This document shows positions 55,361-64,000 of a stretch of DNA of 64,000 nucleotides, one piece after another. Source of the stretch: Actinostola sp. cb2023 (taxonomy: Eukaryota > Cnidaria > Anthozoa > Actiniaria > Actinostolidae). The position numbers and the translations under genes were made by a program. Position 1 is the first letter of the stretch. Each line of letters begins with the position of its first letter. Below the pieces are notes generated by a model. The model had not been told where the DNA came from. It was given only the letters and a program-made list of their open reading frames with translations, and did not search any database. Location of the stretch: the NCBI GenBank assembly GCA_033675265.1, contig JAUJYZ010000133.1, positions 417,501 through 481,500 of the forward strand, in the 5' to 3' direction.

Positions 55361-56371
55361 CCCATTGACTCCTACACCGGCCGAAACCGGCCGTAAACAT
55401 CGATACTGCTTTGAAAAATTCTAACTTTCTGAATTTTCGTAACATCGATCTCATGGCCAGTTATTAGTGACAACTAGAGAACTCTTCATATTTTAACCTC
55501 AAGTAAACTGATTTACAGGTCCGATTTCTGGGCATTAGTTCAATTTGTTTGCCATAAAAATCAAAAATGCGTGTTTTTGACGCAATTTTACACCTCGAAA
55601 ATGAACGACATTTGACTTGGATTTTCTTCCAAAATACATCCTTGCGAAACAAAACGCCACTTTCTCAGCAAACTTCCATCTCTCTTCTTGATATATTCGT
55701 GAATTTTGCCCTCTCTCTTCCTTAACTCGCCGAACAATAGCCATTTCCTTAGGACCACTTTCGCTAACACGTGTTTTCATTCTGCACGCCCGAAAAGGAT
55801 GCCGGGAACATCCGGGATATTTCGACAGAAATCCTCCCGCCATATCCTTTTTTTAAGAATATATAGAGTGTCGAGCCACTCGGTCCTACAGGCAAAATAT
55901 TGCACCGGTTGCATTCTTTTCAAGTTCAAAGTCGCCAAAAATGCCTTTGTAGGCCCTGGAATCCACCACAGAAAGACCAGAGAGACGATTTCACTTTGAG
56001 TCCGCCATTTTGGAAAATCTCAACGAGCTGCCGAAATGTGTTCGTGAATTCGTATCTTCCTCCTGAGTTCTTCCAGGAGAACGGTATCTACCACACCAGT
56101 CAAGCTTAATGATGCTGTCCTGGGGGCTTCTGTGGTGAATAATGGCTATAAACACTCTAAAAATGCAAAATTGGCCTTTTCGAGTAGTGATTACTACTAG
56201 CCCCTACGAACTCCCAAGAAGAAAGGCAGCACACGTGAAGACGCGAGCCCACAGGCATTCAGAACTGTCAAGATTTCCATGGAAACCCCTTATATGGAAT
56301 CGAAATTTCCTACGACGTGATTAGGTCCAGAAAATCGCTAAAAAACTCAAAATAGCTCAGGAGCGAATGGG
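55361..56371. mobile_element. piggyBac-like non-autonomous element, 1011 bp, in the TTA array
   Basis: Starts CCCATTGACTCCTACACC and ends GCTCAGGAGCGAATGGG, directly flanked by TTAA (55357-55360 and 56372-56375). TTAA targets and CCC...GGG ends are piggyBac traits. No transposase frame recognised; overlapping frames of 60-100 codons on both strands have no known domain. Confidence 0.72.
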
Positions 56372-56375
56372 TTAA

Positions 56376-56455
56376 ATATTATTATTATTATTATTATCAT
56401 CATTATTATTAGTAGTAGTAGTAAATATTATTATTATTATTATTATTATTATTAT
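56376..56455. repeat. TTA array, right part
   Basis: Same TTA/TCATCA/TAGTAG words as at 54739-55356, continuing after the piggyBac-like insertion. Confidence 0.85.
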
Positions 56456-56634
56456 GTGTACATTATTACCACTTACTGTATTACATGATCTAATAAAGTG
56501 TAGTGACTGTGTATCTATAAGCTAATTAAGATTACACATATTGTATTTTTTTAAATTTCCAGCTGTCAGTACCATACACTGTAGTTCTAAAACAATATAT
56601 TATTCACATGTCAAGTTTACCAATACAGTTTCTT

Positions 56635-56798
56635 AGGGCGCTTTCCATTTGGCAGAACTGACTGGTCTTTCCGACCAGTTCTTAAATGGAACACGTCAGT
56701 TCTGGGAACTGGTTCAGATAGTTCTCAGAACTGACACATTCCATTTAAGAACCGGTTGATCAGACCAGTCAGTTCTGCCAAATGGAAAGCGCGGCCCT
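56635..56798. mobile_element. 164-bp MITE with AGGGCGCTTTCCATTTGGC ends
   Basis: Arms GCTTTCCATTTGGCAGAACT and GACTGGTC against complements; repeated inner ACCAGTTCT / AGAACTG motifs. CTTAG at both edges. Confidence 0.8.
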
Positions 56799-57182
56799 TA
56801 GTATCATATACAGTGACATCATAAATTATACGCTGTCGTAATCAGACATTTATGCAATTTTTTCCAATCATAATATTTTTTTTCAATAGCTTTGAACTGG
56901 TTACTACAATGTATGTACCCAATTACCCATGTCTGATCGATGTCAGACAGTGATATAATAAATCCCCCACAAGTCTGAATGCTTTTTATGAGTACTACTG
57001 AAGTGACTGCACTTAAGCCTTTGATTGTAACCACCTACACACTGATCAACTCTTCCTTTATGGAACGGAAATACTTAAGCCTAAGTTCTTATAAGAAGGC
57101 TAAATTCAGTCGTCTGTTCTGGATGTGTGTGATATCTTTGTGTGTCAGTGTCCACAAGAAATCACCATTGGGTCGTGTCACT

Positions 57183-57575
57183 GTTTAAATATCTGTCTGG
57201 GAACCCTGCTTAGACGACAGCATGTGCCTTTAGTCTCTATTCATGTACATGTAAGCTTTATGCTGCCTATCTGTTCTCACACTTTTTTACTCTTTACTTG
57301 TTTAAATATCTACTAGGAGCCATATGCTTAGATGACAGCATGCTCCTTTTGTCTGTATTCATGTACATGTAAGATTATTGCTTTATTATCATGTTGCCTA
57401 TTTGTGCTCAGTTTTTCACTCCTTACTTACTTGTTTAAATATCTACTGGGTGCCCTGCTTAGACGACAGCGTGTGCTCTGTATTCATGTACATAATTCAT
57501 GTATCCTGTAAGCTTATTACTTAATATTATGCTGCCTATACATTTATGTGCTCAGTTTTTCACTCCTTACTTATT
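57183..57575. repeat. ~120-bp minisatellite, about 3.3 units
   Basis: TGTTTAAATATCT, CTGCTTAGACGACAGCATG, TTCATGTACATGTAAG and TTTTTCACTCCTTACTT recur in order. Confidence 0.82.
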
Positions 57576-57874
57576 ATTCTCCTTGTGATTTACAGTGCAA
57601 GTAATAAGGATCGCCTATCAAGTCTCTAATGGTAGCTTAGAGGAACGTTAGAAATGACAATTTTCAAGGAAGCATTATAGACGATTGACAAACAGCAAAG
57701 AAACTCGGTGGTAACTAGCATAAATATTGAATTTTGTTAGAAATTGAAGTACTACAAAGTTTTGATGTTTCGATGCTACTCAGTCACGTCATGATTGTGT
57801 AGTAATATTCCAAATGCTAAATATGGATAGTAATATTCCAAAGATACCAATCAATCAATGGGGATTTAGAATAT

Positions 57875-58462
57875 TTGGCTCTAATTGGATCCAATTGTTT
57901 GTTTAGACCTGGTTTGAGCCCTTGGATAAACAGCATCTCATAGATTAGACATTCTAGTCTATCTTAAAGATAGACTAGAATGTCTAATCTATAGACCCTA
58001 TGCAATACTGGTAGAATCGTAAAATCTGATTTCCTTTGTTATTGGGAAGATATTACAGCAATATCTGACCATCTCTTTGAAGAGAGGGTTTTCAATAATG
58101 AACATACCAAATTTTAGGGCTGTACTATGCAATCTTGAAAAGTTATAGTGATTTGAAATTACATAGATTTGTACCAGAAACCGGACTTTGGCCCTAGATG
58201 CCTCGTTTCCATGTATTTTGCACCTTTCAAACGCTTTTTATATTACTTGATGATGGTTTCATTTTTATTAATGCACTTTTGGGGGTAAATACTAAACTGT
58301 CGATGGTCTTTCAATCTATTACTTTACCTTTACTTAACTCGTTATTCTTTCAGTTTTTGCAAATTTATGCAAAGTACAGAAATCGAGTATTGCATAGGGT
58401 CTATGAGATGCTGTTTATCCAAGGGCTCAAACCAGGTCTAGTTTGCAACAATTAGAGCCAAA
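57875..58462. mobile_element. ~590-bp fold-back with ~75-bp ends
   Basis: TTGGCTCTAATTGG, AGACCTGGTTTGAGCCCTTG and GATAAACAGCATCTCATAGA are matched inverted at 58385-58462. An inner copy of ATTAGACATTCTAGTCTATC forms a second palindrome at about 57943-57992. Confidence 0.8.
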
Positions 58463-58555
58463 TTGACTTAATATTTTACCTTGACAATCACGTTAGTAAC
58501 ATCATTTTGTTGGAACTTAGTGGTACTTGAACTTTTCATTGGTCATTTTTATAAT

Positions 58556-58697
58556 ATTGAAGGGCTCCCTGCAAGAACTGAATAAGTGACTTGTGATCAA
58601 AATCTAAATTCTTCTCAAGATTCTTTGAATTTCAAAGGAGAATTTGGGTTTTGATCACAAGTCACTTACTCCATTCTTGCAGGGACACCTTCAATTG
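58556..58697. mobile_element. GTGATCAAAATC-family MITE, most complete copy
   Basis: Ends ATTGAAGGGCTCCCTGCAAG and CTTGCAGGGACACCTTCAAT; inner arms GTGACTTGTGATCAAAATCT and complement. Confidence 0.88.
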
Positions 58698-58719
58698 ATT
58701 GAGCAACTTGGGGGTAAAG

Positions 58720-59800
58720 AGTTAGGTATTTAAGCTGTACCGTAAGTATATATAAAATAACATCTACTGGTAAGTACTGTATAATGTCAGTAATCTTGTT
58801 CCAAGCCTTGGTGATGATAATAATAATAATAATCAACTTTATTTTAAGAAGGTGACATGTACATGTAACAGTTGAACTCACTGACAAATCTGTGGCCCTC
58901 TATCTACATACATGTATAAAATACATATACAGTAACTATGAATGAATGAAAACCTTTATTTAAAATTCAGGATAGCTCTAGATCTGTCAGCAATAAATTT
59001 TTTTTGCTGTTATCAATAGACGTCCTGATGCAATATACATTTATTTATTTACAAAACTTTCACCATACAAAATAACAGGAGAAAATGAAAAAGAAAAATT
59101 GATAATACGATAATTATAAGATGTATGGTGAGGGTTACACAACAGAGCTATGCTCTACATTAAGTGCGCCCAGGTGAAACAAAAAAAAAGAAAAAAGAAA
59201 AAAAATACTATGCCTATTTTAAGAAGTATAGCTAAAGGATATAAATATGTACATATACTATATATAAATTTTAACTATTAATTTAATTAGAAGCTAACAA
59301 CCAGCAAACTCCAGTGTCTATACTTTCCAAAACATATGTACAACCGTATTGTCTACTGTTAATGCCTGCATTAACAGTTCTATCTGCTGGTGTTTCATGT
59401 TCATTTTTTTTAACTAAAGGCTTAATGTACTGTTTAATAAAATAATGAGCAGGTCTGGAGTGTTTTATCAGATAAAACACGATCTGCAAGTTTATTAAAC
59501 GGGTTCAAAATTCTGTACCTTTTCATATTTTCTGCAAAAATATTCAGGATTGAAATGATTTTGGCCAAGAAAATCCAATTTTTATAGCATGCAAATTAGG
59601 ACGAATCTATATCAGATATAAAGACACTGTCACGGTTATGATTTCTATTGTATTTTCCTCATTAATTATTCATGAGTTTTTTAAATATATGTACATAAGT
59701 ATGGGAAAACTTTTAAATATTTCGATTTTGATCACAAATTAAAAGACTGCACGTATGTGTACATACACATATTTCTATTAAAACTATTATTTCTATTATT
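58720..59800. other. Upstream of the KIND coding start, nothing recognised
   Basis: AT-rich sequence with an AATAAT run at 58818-58833. No exon or element supported. Confidence 0.45.
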
Positions 59801-59808
59801 ATTTACAG

Positions 59809-59960
59809 GCTATTTGGTGCGCACGTCATGCCTGCACTAATAGCGAACACTGTGACCTTAGAAGAGGTGCTTGAGGTCAGAGGGGGACCACTTAATGAAG
59901 AGGAATTATGGTCTGTGCTATCGCAGTCATGCGAGGCTTTACAAGATGTTTTTTACCGAG
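59809..59960 (+). CDS. KIND gene exon with start codon
   Basis: Acceptor attatttacag; ATG at 59828 after 19 untranslated bases; 44 codons plus one base; donor CGAG|GTATTT. Encodes the first KIND helices (RGGPLNEEELWSVLSQ). Confidence 0.85.
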
Positions 59961-62900
59961 GTATTTATTGTAGAGAATACAATGTACATGTGTTGCAGGG
60001 GTTTCATTAATTTTTAAAGTAGCTGTACGAGATGCTCAATGTAGCCGTATACTCAATGATCTGTATGATCATACACTGACAAAAGTAGCTGCCGGAGGAA
60101 TGGTATAAATAACTGCCATGGAAGTAACCATGGCAACCAAGCCACGGGTCTACCCCCGGCACCTGTCTTACTGATTTCTCAGTGGAAATATACTGACGAT
60201 AATCCTGTGAGCACCCATACCAGCGGAAGGAGGGTGGGGCAATTGGGTAGGCAAACACAAAGCAAACTGAGTGCTCAATGGAGGACCACGAGGCAAAGCA
60301 CACAAGCTATCCTGCACATGTGCGGCTGACGTGCACATGCAACACTGGGTGATAACAGCTGACCAGTAATTCATCTTCCAATTAACTATGATTATTACTA
60401 ATCTCATTAAAGGTGGTCATACCTTTGCACATCACACTGTAACATTTTCTTCTTTGATCTTTTAAGGTAAAGCAAGGAAAAGACATTTTGGTACATACAC
60501 CATCACACCTGCCACAATCTTACTGTGTCACACAGGCAAAGTAAAGTTCTCTCTAGATGCAGGTAAGGCTTTTATCAAGGTTTGTTACATACACCATCAC
60601 ACCTGCCACAATCTTACTGTGTCACACAGGCAAAGTAAAGTTCTCTCTAGATGCAGGTAAGGCTTTTATCAAGGTTTGTTACATACACCATCACACCTGC
60701 CACAATCTTACTGTGTCACACAGGCAAAGTAAAAGTTCTCTCTAGATGCAGGTAAGGCTTTTATCAAGGTTTGTTACATACACCATCACACCTGCCACAA
60801 TCTTACTATGTCACACAGGCAAAGTAAAGTTCTCTCTAGATGCAGGTAAGGCTTTTATCAAGGTTTGTTTTGGCCTTTGTACTTGTCTGCCTTCAATAAG
60901 AATGTTTGATCAAGGTGCTCTGCCAACTGGCAGAATTCCAATCATTCAATCAATAAACTTTATATACCCCACTAATCAATCAATCAATAAACTTTAGTTA
61001 CTAGTCGCTATGAGTCCTGCTTCTCCTAACACTTCTCTCGTGTTCTGATTAGTCCTTGCATGCTCTAAATCTGCACATAGCACACATGCTTGTTTACTAT
61101 TTCTTCAATACATGTATAACTACTGCTTTACATGTTTGCTGTGTGAGAGTCCGAATGAGAGCATAAGTTATCAAAACTCCTTTTGAATTTTAAAAGGGAG
61201 CTGTGATGTTCTTAGTTCTTCAAGTAGGTCATTCCACAAGGATCTAACCATCTGTCAATACAAAACTAGCTGCCTGTCCTGGCTATAACATTTTGTCTTT
61301 GTCTCTGACATCTTTTACAAAAATGTTACTATTACACGCATGTTCAAAGTTTTGTGAAGGCTGTTTAAAAGTCTACTAGGAACTCTGTTTGAAGCACTTT
61401 TCCATTTATTTCCCATTTTGTTTCTCATATTGTTTCTCATTATTTTATTCTCGTTTATTTTTCATTTTGTTTCTGATTTATTTCTCATTTGTTTTGTGGT
61501 GTTTAGATTCTCCTAATGATCGTTCCTATACTGCACCAGAGACCTACGCTAGGAGAGCATTTCCTAGCGAAGCTGCTTTGGAGAAGGTAACAGCTAATAT
61601 TCCATCCATAAGCTGCCTCATTTCATCCTATCTCTTCCTATCCTATCACTTCCATCCCATTCTATTCTTACTCTATCCCATCCAATCCCATTATGTCCCA
61701 CCCTATTCCATCCATCCCATTCTATGCCTATTCTATCCCATCCAATCCCATTATGTCCCACCCTATTCCATCCATCCCATTCTATGCCTATTCTATCCCA
61801 TCCAATCCCATTATGTCCCACCCTTTCCCTTCCATCCCATTTTATGCCTATTCTATCCCATCCAATCCCATTCTATCCCACCCTATCCCTTCCATCCCAT
61901 TTTATTCCAATTCTATCCCATCCAATCCCACCCTATCCCTTCCATCCCATTTTATGCCTATTCTATCCCATCCAATCCCATTACATCCCACCCTTTCCCT
62001 TCCATCCCATTTTATTCCAATTCTATCCCATCCAATCCCATTCTATCCCACCCTTTCCCTTCCATCCCATTTTATGCCTATTCTTTCCCATCCATTCCCA
62101 TTCTATCCCACCCTATCCCTTCCATCCCATTTTATGCCTATTCTATCCCATCCAATCCCATTATATCCCACCCTATCCCTTCCATCCCATTTTATGCCTA
62201 TTCTTTCCCATCCAATCCCATTATGTCCCACCCTTTCCCTTCCATCCCATTTTATGCCTATTCTATCCCATCCAATCCCATTATATCCCACCCTATCCCT
62301 TCCATCCCATTTTATTCCAATTTTATCCCATCCAATCCCATTCTATCCCACCCTATCCCTTCCATCCCATTTTATGCCTATTCTATCCCATCCAATCCCA
62401 TTATATCCCACCCTATCCCTTCCATCCCATTTTATGCCTATTCTATCCCATCCAATCCCATTATATCCCACCCTATCCCTTCCATCCCATTTTATTCCAA
62501 TTCTATCCCATCCAATCCCATTATATCCCACCCAATCCCTTCCATCCCATTTTATGCTTATTTTATCCCATCCCATTCTATCCCTTCCACCCCATTCTCT
62601 CCCTACTGTAACCCATCCCATTCCATTCTATCCCATCCTATTCTATCCTTTCGTATCTTATCTATTGTAAGATAACACAAATATATTCTATTCTCTTTCA
62701 TTTTTTTAAATTCTATCTCATCCCTTCTCAGGTTCTATTTCTATTTCATTCTGTTAAATTAGTTTTGCTGCAATACCTTGTTCCAGATCTGTCTATTGAA
62801 AGCTGTATTTCACTTTGATGTTGTTCTAGATCTGTGTCTACTCACTTGGTATGTCACTTTATCACGCAGCAGAGTTTGAAGTTGCTGTTGGAAAAGTAAG

Positions 62901-64000
62901 TACCGTACATGCATACCATCAATCAATCAATCATTGTTTTATTTACACCATGCATGTAGTTAATAATTATATATTATAGCATCTACATGTATAGCATTGA
63001 AGGATTGTGTATTTGGGTTTTAGAATGAGATAATAATAATAATAATAATAATAATAGTTTATTCACAATTCATCACACGTACACGAAAATCATAGATCAT
63101 AGTCTATTGCCCTTACATGAATTCACCCATCTCTCCATTCATCCATTCATTCATTCCTACTTTCATTTATATTCATCCATTCATTCATCTATGTATTCAT
63201 TATTTTCTTCCTTCATCTATCCATCCATCCATTCATTCCTTCCTTCATTCCTTCATCTATCCATTCATTCCTTCCTTCATTCCTTCCTTCATCTATCCAT
63301 TCATTCATTCATTCCTTCCTTCCTTCATCTATCCATTCATTCATTCATTGCTTCCTTCATCTATCCATTCATTCATTCATTCCTTCCTTCATCTATCGAT
63401 TCATTCCTTCATCCATCCATCCATCCATCCATAATAATATTGATTCATTTATTCCATAAAATAGTAGATTGTATTACATGGCGATTGTATGTTTTCAGCC
63501 TATAAGTCTAAACGAATCCTTAGAAAATGTACTACTTACAATGTGTGAGGACAGTGCACAGTCCAGAAGTAATCTAGCTGAAGTCCATCAGGTACGACAA
63601 GCAACAAGATTTCAATATTCTGTTATGGTTATGTGCTGTCCATGTTTACATCTATAATTTTCTTGTGGCGCCAAACAAGACAATGTTTCAATGTCATAAG
63701 ACCCCTTTTCACTTGACATTGCCAATAGTATATTCAACAACAAGACGCTCTATAAGCAGCCAATTGACAGGTTTCAGCAATGAGCAATGAACCTTCGGTT
63801 TCCTCAGCGGCATAGAGCACTTGCGCCTTGGTACTCAGTTGGTGATTTGTGGCCATAAGAAAAAGAAAGCCTACAGATTGTTATTTTCAACTGAGTAATA
63901 ATATGTACATTAAACCTTTGACTTTATTAACAGGATTGCTATAGCCGCTATAAGAGCAGAAACTACAGAGACATCGTTGCCTCACTTGTGGAGTCATTAT
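59828..64000 (+). CDS. KIND-domain gene, PTPN13/FRMPD2-like (5' part, 6 exons, runs off the window)
   Basis: Exons 59809-59960 (ATG at 59828), 60467-60562, 61507-61586, 62830-62895, 63499-63591 and 63934->64000 join in phase and encode a KIND domain (kinase non-catalytic C-lobe), a protein-interaction fold. Seen: VTLEEVLEVRGGPLNEEELW then SVLSQSCEALQDVF, ITPATILLCHTGKVKF, YTAPETY, CVYSLGMSLYHAAEFEV and LLTMCED. These are in the order and spacing of the N-terminal KIND domain of the tyrosine phosphatase PTPN13 and its relative FRMPD2; Spire and KNDC1 are less similar. The FERM, PDZ or phosphatase parts that would decide are outside the window, so no symbol is given. Confidence 0.85.
60467..60562 (+). 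CDS. KIND exon 2
   Basis: 2 bases, 31 codons, 1 base; acceptor tgatcttttaag, donor GCAG|GTAAGG. Encodes GTYTITPATILLCHTGKVKF. The last 70 exon bases and 24 intron bases are repeated three more times downstream. Confidence 0.85.
60493..60868 (+). repeat. 94-bp repeat of KIND exon 2 end plus splice donor, 4 copies
   Basis: Unit ACATACACCATCACACCTGC ... GATGCAGGTAAGGCTTTTAT CAAGG. Copy 1 is the exon; copies 2-4 (from 60587, 60681, 60776) have the donor GTAAGG but no acceptor. Only an added A and one substitution are seen, so it is recent. 94 is not a multiple of 3. Confidence 0.93.
61507..61586 (+). CDS. KIND exon 3
   Basis: 2 bases and 26 codons; acceptor ggtgtttag, donor AAG|GTAACA. Encodes DSPNDRSYTAPETYARRAFP and ALEK. 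Confidence 0.85.
61620..62660. repeat. 60-bp array of CCCATCCAATCCCATT-type words
   Basis: About 16 units, each built of TCCCA-containing words such as CTATCCCATCCAATCCCATT and CCCTTCCATCCCATTTTATG. It starts about 35 bases after the exon 3 donor. All three + frames are open because the period is divisible by 3 and no stops fall in it. Confidence 0.93.
62830..62895 (+). CDS. KIND exon 4
   Basis: 22 codons, acceptor tgttctag, donor AAA|GTAAGT. ICVYSLGMSLYHAAEFEVAV matches the conserved 'YSLGMTLYW' core of KIND domains. Confidence 0.88.
63120..63434. repeat. ATTC/CTTC tetranucleotide tract
   Basis: ATTCATTCATTCCTTCCTTC-type words with CATCTATCC interruptions in the intron before exon 5. Confidence 0.9.
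63499..63591 (+). CDS. KIND exon 5
   Basis: 31 codons, acceptor tgttttcag, donor CAG|GTACGA. PISLNESLENVLLTMCEDSA is the usual KIND helix near the end of the domain. Confidence 0.86.
63934..64000 (+). CDS. KIND exon 6 (partial)
   Basis: Acceptor ttattaacag; 22 codons to the window edge, DCYSRYKSRNYRDIVASLVE. Continues beyond the window. Confidence 0.75.

Noticed and set aside
55535..55999. ORFs of about 100 codons on both strands in the piggyBac-like element
   Set aside because: No transposase or other motif recognised; strands overlap. Kept only as a note under the element.

Overview
The window is animal nuclear DNA. It has spliced genes with canonical GT-AG introns, kilobase-scale introns, metazoan-specific gene families, very many short inverted-repeat transposons (MITEs) and an unusual load of tandem arrays. 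Nothing in it is bacterial or viral. The host is probably a marine invertebrate, perhaps a non-bilaterian such as a sponge or cnidarian, but the sequence does not settle this.

Four genes can be rebuilt exon by exon with matching splice phases. (1) A complete PDE3-type cyclic nucleotide phosphodiesterase on the + strand, 2846-23538, 8 coding exons, about 1005 aa. (2) A TMEM72-like small membrane protein on the - strand, 35984-32933, 4 exons, 150 aa. (3) A TSPAN33-like TspanC8 tetraspanin on the - strand, 48375-38423, 8 exons, 265 aa. (4) The 5' end of a KIND-domain gene of PTPN13/FRMPD2 type on the + strand, from 59828 past the window edge, 6 exons seen; a possible non-coding first exon lies near 49.3-49.6 kb, divergent from TSPAN33.

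Layout: 1-2.8 kb, two fold-back elements and the PDE3 promoter with a CRE; 2.8-23.5 kb, PDE3 with introns filled by arrays (TGATGA, CCACCATCA, an 85-bp CRE-bearing unit, a 133-bp exon-derived satellite, a 17-bp unit and a 12-bp unit); 23.5-32.9 kb, intergenic minisatellites and MITEs; 32.9-48.4 kb, TMEM72-like and TSPAN33 genes; 48.4-59.8 kb, a GAAA tract, a 608-bp perfect palindrome, TTA arrays with a piggyBac-like insertion and many MITEs; 59.8-64 kb, the KIND gene.

The most striking observation is that three of the four genes carry a tandem array whose repeat unit is the 3' end of a coding exon plus its 5' splice donor: PDE3 (about 24 copies of 133 bp, including the catalytic HDxxHxG motif), TSPAN33 (about 23 copies of about 145 bp) and the KIND gene (4 copies of 94 bp). 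Each array starts at the real donor and fills the start of the intron with decoy donors. I know of no named class for this. PDE3 also has an intronic array with eleven exact TGACGTCA cAMP-response elements, which suggests cAMP feedback on a cAMP-degrading enzyme. All functional statements are inferred from sequence; no searches were run.
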